Source: Lysobacter sp. (GTDB lineage: Bacteria > Pseudomonadota > Gammaproteobacteria > Xanthomonadales > Xanthomonadaceae). From it: 64,000 nt of DNA. Where the stretch lies: the NCBI GenBank assembly GCA_019634715.1, contig JAHCAU010000001.1, positions 469,501-533,500 on the forward strand, in the 5' to 3' direction. Below the pieces are notes generated by a model. It had not been told where the DNA came from. It was given only the letters and a program-made list of their open reading frames with translations, and made no database searches. Made by a program: the position numbers and the translations under genes. Shown piece after piece: positions 34,173 to 42,290 of the stretch. Every line of letters starts with the position of its first letter. The first letter of the stretch is position 1.

Positions 34173-35759
34173 ATGGACGCGATCCCCCTCCGCCAATCGC
34201 AGGACCAGGACGACTTGGTCTGCCTGTGCGCCGGCGTCAGCCGCGGCCGCATCAAGGCCGCCATCGCCACCGCCCCGGCGTCCACGCTCGAATCGCTCGG
34301 CGCGCAGCTGGGCTGCGGCCTGCACTGCGGTTGCTGCCGCCCGCTCGTGCAGGAAATGCTGGGCCAGTCGCCCTGGCACGAAGTCGCCAACGCCACCCGC
34401 ACCACGCTGACCGACGACCGCGACCCGCAGCGCAGGATCGTGCAGATCGACATGCAGCTGGCCGGCTGGCCGCCTTATCCGCAGGCGCTGCCCGCGCAGC
34501 ACGTGGTGGTGCAGGCCTGGCTCGACGAGACCTGGGTCACGCGCACCTACACCGTGGTCAGGCAGTCCACGGACAGCAACACCGTCAGCATCGCGATGCG
34601 GCGGATCCCCGACGGCCAGCTCAGCGCGCGCCTGCTCGATGCCGACGACGCGACCTTCGCCGGCATCCCCATGCGCATCGCCGTGCCCGCCGGCGAGGCC
34701 GACCCCGACGACGCGCGCCCGGTGGTCTGCTTCTCCGCCGGCGTCGGCGTGACCCTCGCGCTGTCGCTGCTGCACGGCCTGCGCCCGGGACGCGGCCTGC
34801 ACATCGACTACAGCGCCGCGCATCGTGGCGACATGGTCTACGCCGACCACATCGAAGCCTCCGCCGCCAGCAGCGACTCGATCAGCTGCCACCTGCGCGC
34901 CGACGACCTCGACGGCTTCATCGACGACGAGGACATCCTCGAAACCGTGCGCCAGTTTCCCGGCGCGCGCTTCTACGTCTGCGGTCCGCCGGGCTACACG
35001 CGGCGCCTGGTCGACGGACTGCGCAAGGCCGGCGTGCCGGACGCCGACGTGCGCGTGGAAGCCTTCTTCCTGAAGACCAACGCGCGCGCGCGTCCGAGCA
35101 TCCGCAAGCTGGCCTATGCCGCCGGCCTGGCCATCGCCTTCGTGCCCCTGGTGCTGCTGGCACCGGCGCTGGCGAAGTTCGTGCCCAACGAAGCCCACGG
35201 CCCCGGCCACGAAGACCTGGCCTGCACCGACTGCCACCGCCAAGCGCCGGGCACGATGCGCCAGCAACTGCAGGCGAAGGCCCGGCATCTGCTCGGCCTG
35301 CGCGCCGACGGCGCCGATTTCGGCATGCGCGATGTCGACAACGCCACCTGCAACGGCTGCCACGACAACCCCGACGACCGCCATGCGCCGCACCGCTTCC
35401 TCGAACCGCGCTTCGAGCAGGCGCGGCGCGAGCTCGCGCCGCAGGCCTGCGTCAGCTGCCATCGCGAGCACACGGGCGCGCGCCTGAGCCAGACCAATGT
35501 CGGCTTCTGCGCCGCCTGCCACGGCGACATGAAGGTCCAGGACGACCCCACGCAACCGACGCACGCGGCGCTGGTACGCGACCGGCGCTGGGACACCTGC
35601 CTGGCCTGTCACGACTTCCACGGCAACCATCCGCACGCGCCGCCGCACGACCTGAAGGACGCGATCACGCCCGCGGCCGTCACCGCCTACCTGCGCCGCG
35701 CCGATTCGCCCTACGGCGAACGCATCCACAAAGCCAAGTCGCCGGAGACCTCGCCATGA
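34173..35759 (+). CDS. Fusion: Bfd [2Fe-2S] + ferredoxin-reductase + membrane helix + pentaheme cytochrome c
   Basis: A 528-aa electron-transfer protein with an unusual order of domains. Residues 15-60 are a Bfd-like [2Fe-2S] site (Cys17, Cys19, Cys52, Cys55). Residues about 85-300 are a flavin reductase domain: FAD motif RTYT at 124-127, pyridine-nucleotide motif FSAGVGVTLALS at 187-198, and YVCGPPGY at 268-275. A single membrane helix (about 312-336) follows, then five CxxCH heme sites at 351, 393, 426, 446 and 476. There is no signal peptide, so the first half should be cytoplasmic and the hemes periplasmic. Inferred role: moving electrons from NAD(P)H across the membrane. The start at ATG 34173 has AGAGGA upstream. 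It ends in ATGA with the next gene. Confidence 0.85.
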   Translation: MDAIPLRQSQDQDDLVCLCAGVSRGRIKAAIATAPASTLESLGAQLGCGLHCGCCRPLVQEMLGQSPWHEVANATRTTLTDDRDPQRRIVQIDMQLAGWPPYPQALPAQHVVVQAWLDETWVTRTYTVVRQSTDSNTVSIAMRRIPDGQLSARLLDADDATFAGIPMRIAVPAGEADPDDARPVVCFSAGVGVTLALSLLHGLRPGRGLHIDYSAAHRGDMVYADHIEASAASSDSISCHLRADDLDGFIDDEDILETVRQFPGARFYVCGPPGYTRRLVDGLRKAGVPDADVRVEAFFLKTNARARPSIRKLAYAAGLAIAFVPLVLLAPALAKFVPNEAHGPGHEDLACTDCHRQAPGTMRQQLQAKARHLLGLRADGADFGMRDVDNATCNGCHDNPDDRHAPHRFLEPRFEQARRELAPQACVSCHREHTGARLSQTNVGFCAACHGDMKVQDDPTQPTHAALVRDRRWDTCLACHDFHGNHPHAPPHDLKDAITPAAVTAYLRRADSPYGERIHKAKSPETSP

Positions 35760-36712
35760 CCCTGCCGAAGATCCCCCGCTCCGTGCTGGCCCTCGCCGCG
35801 CTGTCGGTGCTCGGCATCTATCTGTTCGCCACCGCGCCGACCGACCTCGACACCAGCGCCGACGGCGGCCGCGACGTGCCGGTGGACGTGATGTTCCGCA
35901 TGCTCGACGCCGAGAACGCGTCGGTCCGCGCGATCTACACCGCCGAGATCGTCACGCCCGGCCTGAAGAACGGCCTGGAGTACCGCGAGGACTGGAAGCA
36001 GAAGCACGTCGAAGCGGGGCCGCTGCCGGCGCTGGTGCTGCGCGAGACCGCCAACCGCCTGCAGCAACGCGTGCCCGAGTTGAGCCTGTTCCTCGGATCG
36101 AGCTTTCCGATCGAAGCGTCGAATGCGTTCACCGGCGCGCAGTCGGACTACTTCGCGAAGATCGACCAGTCCGGCGAGCCGCAGTTCTTCCGCGACGCCA
36201 GCACCGGGCGCCACACCGCGATGTTCCCCGACCTCGCCAGCGCCGAAGCCTGCGTCACCTGCCACAACGAACATCCGAAGAGTCCGCGCAAGGACTGGAA
36301 ACTCCAGGACACGATGGGCGCGACCACCTGGTCGTTCGCGCGCGATCGGGTGTCGACCCGCGAACTGGTGGAGATCCTCGCGGCCTATCGCGCCTCGGCC
36401 ATCGACACCTATGCCGCCTACCTCAGGAAAACCGAAACCTTCGCCGACGGCGGTCGCCCGCAACTGGGCACGCGCTGGCCGCGCGAAGGGCGCTACCTGC
36501 CGGATATCGACGCCTTCCGCCAGCGCGTGGAAGAACGCAATTCGATCGCGACCCTGAACCTGCTGATGCAGGCGCGCGGCGACGGCATGCGCGCGATCGC
36601 CACCGTACCGCCGGCGGCCGACAAGGGCAGGAACACCAGCAAGGGCGGAAGCGAGGGACGCGAAGGCGGCGAACGCGCGCTGACGACCGGCGCCGCCGGG
36701 ATATCGCCATGA
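35756..36712 (+). CDS. DUF3365 (Tll0287-like) monoheme cytochrome c
   Basis: A 318-aa protein with an N-terminal membrane anchor (about 8-26) and a periplasmic domain of the DUF3365/Tll0287-like type. One heme c site is seen, CVTCHNEHP at 166-174, after the family-typical FPIEASN-type and FPDLASAEAC segments. The C-terminal 35 residues (KGRNTSKGGSEGREGGERAL) are low-complexity. Both ends overlap their neighbours as ATGA, so this is the middle gene of a tight three-gene operon and probably accepts electrons from, or gives them to, the pentaheme fusion. Confidence 0.82.
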   Translation: MTLPKIPRSVLALAALSVLGIYLFATAPTDLDTSADGGRDVPVDVMFRMLDAENASVRAIYTAEIVTPGLKNGLEYREDWKQKHVEAGPLPALVLRETANRLQQRVPELSLFLGSSFPIEASNAFTGAQSDYFAKIDQSGEPQFFRDASTGRHTAMFPDLASAEACVTCHNEHPKSPRKDWKLQDTMGATTWSFARDRVSTRELVEILAAYRASAIDTYAAYLRKTETFADGGRPQLGTRWPREGRYLPDIDAFRQRVEERNSIATLNLLMQARGDGMRAIATVPPAADKGRNTSKGGSEGREGGERALTTGAAGISP

Positions 36713-37236
36713 GCGCGCAGGCGCCGCGAATGACGCGCCCACGATCGGCGTACCAGACCACGCTGACCGTCGCGTCCTGGTGCGCGCTGGTCGGCGTGAT
36801 CGTCGCCTGCATCGCCTGGCTGTGGCCGCCGCAGCTGACCGCACTGGTCTCGCTGCAGCGCATGGACACCTACAAGGAAGTCACCGGCTACGTGCTCGTC
36901 GGCCTGCTCGCCTTCGATCTGTCGCTTGCGCTGATCAAGCGGCGGCTTGTGCGCGCACTGTGGCTGCGCACGCTGCAGCTGACGCACCGCATCCTCGGCA
37001 TCGCGATGCTGGTCATGCTGGTGCTGCACGCCGGCTTCGCGCATGCCGGCTTCCTGCACCTCACCTTCGCCATCACCATGCTGGTCGTGGTCGCCGGGGC
37101 GCTGCTCAACCTGCTTCCCGGCGACAAGCTCGCCTCATGGGGCCAGTGGACCACCGCCGTGCATATCGCCGCCGGCTGCCTGCTCGCCGCGCTGGCACTG
37201 ATGCACCTGTACTTCGTCTACACCTACGCGTCGTGA
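36709..37236 (+). CDS. Four-helix membrane protein, possibly b-type cytochrome
   Basis: A 175-aa inner-membrane protein with four or five hydrophobic helices (about 20-40, 57-77, 95-113, 117-136, 148-171). His93 and His107 in helix 3 and His152 and His166 in the last helix are spaced so as to hold two b hemes; further His residues lie at 112 and 117. This resembles small cytochrome b subunits but I cannot name a family. It overlaps the DUF3365 gene as ATGA. In context it would link the quinone pool to the two cytochromes c. Confidence 0.65.
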   Translation: MSAQAPRMTRPRSAYQTTLTVASWCALVGVIVACIAWLWPPQLTALVSLQRMDTYKEVTGYVLVGLLAFDLSLALIKRRLVRALWLRTLQLTHRILGIAMLVMLVLHAGFAHAGFLHLTFAITMLVVVAGALLNLLPGDKLASWGQWTTAVHIAAGCLLAALALMHLYFVYTYAS

Positions 37237-37283
37237 TCGGATGCATCCGCACCTCAGCGAGGAAAAGTAAAAACGTTGAATCG

Positions 37284-37455
37284 AACCCATCCCCACCCAA
37301 ACCCGCCCGGCCCTCGCGCCTTGCGCTCGGGCGCTCAGAGGCGCGCGAGGCAATGCCTCGCAAGCGCGCCGCTTCGCCCCCTTGAAGGGGAGGGCTTCAA
37401 AGCACGGCGCTTTGCTCCCTCCCCTTCAAGGGGAGGGCCGGGGTGGGGATGGGTT
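37284..37455. repeat. 172-bp inverted-repeat element, copy A
   Basis: Starts AACCCATCCCCACCC and ends with the complement GGGTGGGGATGGGTT in imperfect continuation. Inside are GGCCCTCGCGC..TTGCGCTCGGGCGCT and a foldback of CCCTTGAAGGGGAGGG facing CCCTCCCCTTCAAGGGGAGGG. Exactly the same length as the element at 60771-60942. It fills the gap between the redox operon and the end of matB, and could also end transcription. Confidence 0.85.
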
Positions 37456-37493
37456 GGCCCCTTGTGTGGAATCGGGAACTGCGCTGCAAACAC

Positions 37494-39011
37494 TCAGACG
37501 AAGCGACCGCCGAACCGCTCCCGCAGCACATTCTTCTGCACCTTCCCCATCGTGTTGCGCGGCAGCGCGTCGACGACCGCGATTCCCTTGGGCTGCTTGT
37601 AGCGCGCCAGGCGTTCGCGCAGCACCGCGTCGATGGCGTCCACATCGATGCGCTCGCCCGGCCTGGGCACGAGCACGGCGAACACCGCTTCGCCGAAGTC
37701 CGGATGCGGCACGCCGATCACCGCCGACTCCAGCACGCCGGGCTGTTCGTCGAGCAGCAGTTCGACTTCCTTCGGATACACGTTGAAACCACCGGTGATC
37801 ACCAGGTCCTTCTGGCGGCCGACCAGCGCGAGATAGCCGTCGTCGTCGAACCGGCCGAGGTCGCCGGTGATGAAGAATCCGGTATCTCGCAGCTCTTCAC
37901 GGGTCTTGTCCGGCATGCCCCAGTAGCCGCCGAACACGTTCGGCCCCCGCACCTCGACCATGCCGGTCTCGCCGGCCGGCAAGGGCGCGCCGGTCGCGGG
38001 ATCCGTGACCAGCACCTCCACGCCCGGCAGCGGCCTGCCGACCGTGCCGGCGCGGCGCTCGCCGTCGTAGGGATTCGATGTGTTCATGTTGGTCTCGGTC
38101 ATGCCGTAGCGTTCGAGGATGCGATGCCCGGTGCGGGCCTCGAACGCGACATGGGTCTCGGCCAGCAGCGGTGCCGAGCCGGACACGAACAGGCGCATGT
38201 GCGCGACCAGTTCGCGGTCGAAACGCGCGTCGTCGAGCAGGCGCGTGTAGAACGTCGGCACGCCCATCAGCACGGTCGCGCGCGGCAGGGCGCGCAGGAT
38301 CGCATCGAGGTCGAAGCCGGGCTGGAAGATCATCGCCGCCCCGCTTGCCAGCGACACGTTGCACGCCACGAACAGGCCATGGGTATGGAAGATCGGCAGC
38401 GCGTGAAGCAGCACGTCGGTCGCCGAGAAGCGCCATTCGCGCGCCAGCGCGGCGGCATTCGACAGCAGGTTGCCGTGGCTGAGCATCGCGCCCTTCGAAC
38501 GCCCGGTGGTCCCCGAGGTATAGAGCAGCGCGGCGAGGTCGCCCTCGTCGCGCGCCTCGATCACCGCTTCGGAGGACTGCGCATCGCACAGGTCGCGAAA
38601 GCTGCCGCGGCCGCGGGCATCCAGCGTCGCGAGCATCGCACCATGACGCGCAGCCACCGGCGACAGCGCCTCCGACTTCGCAGGATCGACGAGCAGCACG
38701 CGCGGCGAGGCATCGGCGACGAAGCCCTCGACTTCGCCCGGCGTGTACGCGGTGTTCAGCGGCAGCAGCACCGCGCCTGCGGCGACGGTCGCGCCATAGA
38801 CGGCCAGGGCCTCCGGCGTCTTCGCCACCTGCAGCGCCACGCGGTCGCCGGGACGCACGCCCTGCGCACGCAGCGCCGCCGCGGCACGGTGCACGGCGGC
38901 GAGGAAGTCCGGGCCGGTCAGCGCGGTACCGTCGTCGAGATGCAGGAACATGCCGGAACGGCCGGCGAGCGGGGCGAACAACTGATCGTACAGCAGGTTG
39001 GACACGGGCAT
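37494..39011 (-). CDS. matB: Malonyl-CoA synthetase (MatB type)
   Basis: A 505-aa AMP-forming ligase that makes malonyl-CoA (or methylmalonyl-CoA) from the free acid, CoA and ATP. Seen: LLYTSGTTGRSKGAML, RYGMTETNMNTSNPYDGERR (the MatB-type A5 region, with the arginine that binds the second carboxylate), FITGDLGRFDDDGYL, and the catalytic lysine in ALPRNTMGKVQKNVLRE at the C-terminus. The start ATG 39011 is followed upstream by a 13-bp tandem repeat in the place where a promoter would be expected. Malonate decarboxylase and transporter genes are not nearby. Confidence 0.88.
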   Translation of the reverse strand: MPVSNLLYDQLFAPLAGRSGMFLHLDDGTALTGPDFLAAVHRAAAALRAQGVRPGDRVALQVAKTPEALAVYGATVAAGAVLLPLNTAYTPGEVEGFVADASPRVLLVDPAKSEALSPVAARHGAMLATLDARGRGSFRDLCDAQSSEAVIEARDEGDLAALLYTSGTTGRSKGAMLSHGNLLSNAAALAREWRFSATDVLLHALPIFHTHGLFVACNVSLASGAAMIFQPGFDLDAILRALPRATVLMGVPTFYTRLLDDARFDRELVAHMRLFVSGSAPLLAETHVAFEARTGHRILERYGMTETNMNTSNPYDGERRAGTVGRPLPGVEVLVTDPATGAPLPAGETGMVEVRGPNVFGGYWGMPDKTREELRDTGFFITGDLGRFDDDGYLALVGRQKDLVITGGFNVYPKEVELLLDEQPGVLESAVIGVPHPDFGEAVFAVLVPRPGERIDVDAIDAVLRERLARYKQPKGIAVVDALPRNTMGKVQKNVLRERFGGRFV

Positions 39012-39018
39012 CCTCTCG

Positions 39019-39083
39019 ACGGGATCGGGCTGCGGGATCGCGCTGCGGGATCGCGCTGCGGGATCGCGCTGCGGGATCGTGTT
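39019..39083. repeat. 13-bp tandem repeat, five units, upstream of matB
   Basis: Unit GCGGGATCGCGCT: units 2, 3 and 4 are identical, while the first and last carry small changes. The array begins 8 bases before the matB start codon on the minus strand, so it takes up the leader and probable promoter zone. The unit length is not a multiple of three, and the copy number could vary by slippage. Confidence 0.85.
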
Positions 39084-39466
39084 GCGTGACTGCGTTCATG
39101 AACCATCCGTGCAGCGCCGACGGACGGCAGCCACAGTCTACCGTGCGGCGATGGCCGCGCTTGAAGGATGAGACGGCGACCGGTCACGCTATCGACGACG
39201 GCGCGGCGCCCATTGCAATGCGCAACCGCAAGGAAGACCGTCATCGATCCCCGGCGCAGGCCGGGCCGGGAATGGATGCCGACAGGAGACGACACTCACA
39301 TCGCATCGCACGGCATCGCTCCCTGCGTCCTGCTTACGTTTTTCCGCATTCCCCGAACACGCAGACGGACAACCATCGGCCGTCTGCGCCGTGTGCCGAG
39401 ACCAGGCGTCCGGCGCGCACCCGCACCACCCGGTCGCACTTCCCCCAACGAAACAAGGAGTTTTCG
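39084..39466. other. Divergent control region, matB / secreted propeller gene
   Basis: 383 bases between the tandem repeat and the propeller gene. I see no gene. The last 50 bases are less GC-rich and end with AAGGAG, the ribosome site of the next gene. Confidence 0.45.
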
Positions 39467-40573
39467 ATGCGATTCATATCGTTCCGGACGACATCAGTCC
39501 GTGCCACGTCAAATCCGACCCGCGCCAAGGGCGCGCGCGCCGCCCTGGTCGCGCTGGCCCTCATCGCCTGCGCGTGGCTGCCCGGCAGCGCCTTCGCCCA
39601 GGGCGTGCTGATGGGCAGCGCCGACCTCGACGGCGACAACGTCGCCGAGACGGTCTACAACAACGGTTCCTACATCACCGTCCGGAGCGCCAACGGCAGC
39701 AGCTACAACTACCAGGTCAGCACAGGCTCGTGGGCCTTGCTGTACGGGAATTTCACCAGCGTGAAGGATCTGGACGGCACCCCCGGCGCCGAGATTCCGA
39801 TCAACATCGGCGGCGCGCTCATGGTGATCAACCACAATTCGCGCAGCAGCTACAACTACCAGATCAGCAGCGGCTCGTGGGCCGCGTCGCCCGGCGGCAT
39901 CACCGACCTCAACGGCCAGCCCGGCGCCGAGATCGCCATCGTGACGCCGAATTCGCTGCGGATCGTCGACCACCGCGCGCGCAGCACCAGTTCGCAGCCG
40001 ATGTCCGGCACCTACGCCATCGCGGTCCATGGCATCCGCGACCTCGACGGCCAGCCCGGCGCGGAGATCCCGATCGCCAATGGCTCGGCGCTGCGCATCT
40101 ACAACTATCGCACTCGCAGCATGAGCAGCACGCCGATCAGCAGCGGCAGCTGGGCCATCTGCAACGATCCGGGCATCCCTGACTGCGTCAGCGACATGAA
40201 CGGCACCCCGGGCGCCGAGCTCGTGCTGATCCTGCCCAACGCCATCAGCGTCTACAGCTACGTCACCGGTTCGATGAGCACCTACAACATCAACGCCCAG
40301 TACGCGATCCTCTCCGACGGCGTACGCGATTTCAACGGCACCGCCGGCAACGAGATCGCGGTCGCCCGCAACGACGGCCACATCAACATCATCTATCCGC
40401 GCACCGGCAGCCTGCAGCTCATCAGCGGCAACAACACCTTCGGCACCTGGTGGTCGCTGCTGAACTACGCGAATCTCGACGGCGTGGCCGGCGACGAAAT
40501 CCGCGTGCGCAACAACGGCACCGCCCGCAACTACCGCATCTACCCGCGTACGGGCTCGGTCATGGCCGAGTGA
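39467..40573 (+). CDS. Secreted seven-repeat FG-GAP/VCBS-like beta-propeller protein
   Basis: A 368-aa exported protein. Signal peptide of about 45 residues (ends GSAFAQ). The mature part consists of seven repeats of about 45-50 residues, each beginning with D-x-[DN]-G-x-x-[AG]-x-E (DLDGDNVAE, DLDGTPGAE, DLNGQPGAE, DLDGQPGAE, DMNGTPGAE, DFNGTAGNE, and LDGVAGDE), a calcium-loop-like pattern seen in integrin-type propellers. Between them lie NYQ(V/I)S.GSW segments. No catalytic residues are evident, so a binding or adhesion role is likely. Perfect AAGGAG ribosome site. Confidence 0.8.
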   Translation: MRFISFRTTSVRATSNPTRAKGARAALVALALIACAWLPGSAFAQGVLMGSADLDGDNVAETVYNNGSYITVRSANGSSYNYQVSTGSWALLYGNFTSVKDLDGTPGAEIPINIGGALMVINHNSRSSYNYQISSGSWAASPGGITDLNGQPGAEIAIVTPNSLRIVDHRARSTSSQPMSGTYAIAVHGIRDLDGQPGAEIPIANGSALRIYNYRTRSMSSTPISSGSWAICNDPGIPDCVSDMNGTPGAELVLILPNAISVYSYVTGSMSTYNINAQYAILSDGVRDFNGTAGNEIAVARNDGHINIIYPRTGSLQLISGNNTFGTWWSLLNYANLDGVAGDEIRVRNNGTARNYRIYPRTGSVMAE

Positions 40574-40773
40574 CGCCCCCGGCGCGGCCATCCCGTGTGG
40601 CCGCGCCAGCGACCTCGTCGCCAGGCGAACCGCCACCCATGCGCGTCGGACGGAGACGCGCATGATCCTGTCAGCCGACATTTTCCGCTGGTGGAAGCGG
40701 ACTCGTCGACATTCCGGACAGGGAATCCGGCGGAACCACCTGGCTCCAAACCCTTTTGACGACAGGATACTGC

Positions 40774-42180
40774 ATGCGACATCTGACACGGATCGCTTGC
40801 GCAGCTCTCGCGCTGTGCGCCATCTCCCATGCCGACGCCGCCAAGCGCGCGCCATACGGCGGGACCAACCATTTCCTTTACGCCTACGGCACCACCGATG
40901 GCAACAATCCCAACAACACCTGGTACGTACCTGCGCAGAACCTGCGCACCCCAGTCGGTGGCTATCATCTCAACCCCTCGCTGGTGAACACGCAGATCGC
41001 AGCGATGGCTGCGAGCGGCCAGAAGGCGTACAGCATCATCATCCAGAACAGCAATATCGGCGACTGCGAATTCAATGCCTGCAACGACGGCGTCTATGAT
41101 GGCGTGTGGGGTGAAGTCATCGACAACACCCAGTTCGCAATGCGTGCACAGCACCGGGCCAACCTCAAGGCCATCGTCGGCAAGGCACTGGACAGCGGCA
41201 TGCGCCGCATCTACATCCGCTTCGGCTACAACAGCAGCCCGGAGAGCTGGGCGTCCTGGAACGAGACACGCTACCAGCAGGTGTGGAACTTCATGATCGA
41301 CGCCCGCAATGCCGCACGCGAAGAGGTGGCCGCGCGCGGCCTGTCTCCCCTGTATGCCTCGCCGCACAACATCCTGGTATTCGACCTCGGGCTGGAGTCC
41401 GGTGGACTCACCGGAGGCCAGCGTCCAGCGTTCATGACCCGACTGTGGCAGGACTACACCTACACCTTCGGCAACGACGACACGCTCGGATACTCCATCG
41501 CCTGGGCACCGGGCCGCTTCAACGCGCTGCGCAACCTCCTGGCCGCCACCGGTACGCTGCCGAAGATGTGGGGAGTCGACATCTACGACAACATGACCAC
41601 CTACCTCGGCCAGATGTACGGCGAGATGGGCAGCCTGCGCAACCAGCCTGTGCACCTGCTGGAAACCTATTTCAACCGCACGCAGACCGCCAGCGAGATC
41701 CAGAACGCACTGAACCAGTACGAGTTCCTCCACCTGGGATTCGTCGGCCAGTGGCCGACCTCGCCCGGCAGCGCGCATTTCTCGCGCAGCGTGGTCGATT
41801 CGTTGACGACCACCGGCACGTTCTCCGCCTACCTGCCGCTGCTGGCCACCAGGAAGATGCACATCACCTCCGAAAACGCCGATCTCCTCGGCATTCGCGA
41901 TCTGGATTGCACGACCAAGGCCACGTTCCCCTGCAGCGTGCAGTTGCGCTGGGGCAAGCCGCCGACAGGGCGCAGGTACGGCATCTACATCCGGGTGCCG
42001 GGAGGCGGTCGCTCGCTGGTCCACTGCGAGGTCGCTGCCGGCACGGCCACCGTCCAGTGGATCTCGGCCAATCCGGACTACAAGTTCGACCTCTACGAGA
42101 TCGACGCCAGTAGTTGCGCGCATCCCAATCCCAACCCGGGCGCGAGCCTCCGCACGACGGCGGAAGCCACGCCGTACTGA
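40774..42180 (+). CDS. Secreted protein of unknown function, possible TIM-barrel glycosidase-like
   Basis: A 468-aa exported protein (signal peptide to about residue 22, ADA-AK). Segments MRRIYIRFGYN, ILVFDLGLESGG, LGYSIAWAPGRFNAL and KMWGVDIYDNM alternate strand and helix as in a (beta/alpha) barrel, and the Glu and Asp in these strands could be catalytic. The last 100 residues form a beta-rich domain with a Cys pair (DCTTKATFPC). I do not recognise the family. It follows the propeller gene by 200 bases on the same strand, so a joint extracellular role is possible. Confidence 0.68.
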   Translation: MRHLTRIACAALALCAISHADAAKRAPYGGTNHFLYAYGTTDGNNPNNTWYVPAQNLRTPVGGYHLNPSLVNTQIAAMAASGQKAYSIIIQNSNIGDCEFNACNDGVYDGVWGEVIDNTQFAMRAQHRANLKAIVGKALDSGMRRIYIRFGYNSSPESWASWNETRYQQVWNFMIDARNAAREEVAARGLSPLYASPHNILVFDLGLESGGLTGGQRPAFMTRLWQDYTYTFGNDDTLGYSIAWAPGRFNALRNLLAATGTLPKMWGVDIYDNMTTYLGQMYGEMGSLRNQPVHLLETYFNRTQTASEIQNALNQYEFLHLGFVGQWPTSPGSAHFSRSVVDSLTTTGTFSAYLPLLATRKMHITSENADLLGIRDLDCTTKATFPCSVQLRWGKPPTGRRYGIYIRVPGGGRSLVHCEVAAGTATVQWISANPDYKFDLYEIDASSCAHPNPNPGASLRTTAEATPY

Positions 42181-42290
42181 GGCGGCCCGCATCGAGCCAT
42201 GCCTGGCTTCGACCCCAGCCACGTCACCCACCCGGGCCGCATCGCGGCCCGGGTTTCCGCGATTGCCGATGAATCTGCCAAGATGCGGCG

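Noticed and set aside
37284..37455. CRISPR or insertion-sequence end in the repeat
   Set aside because: There is no spacer series, no transposase and no target duplication; it is a foldback repeat.
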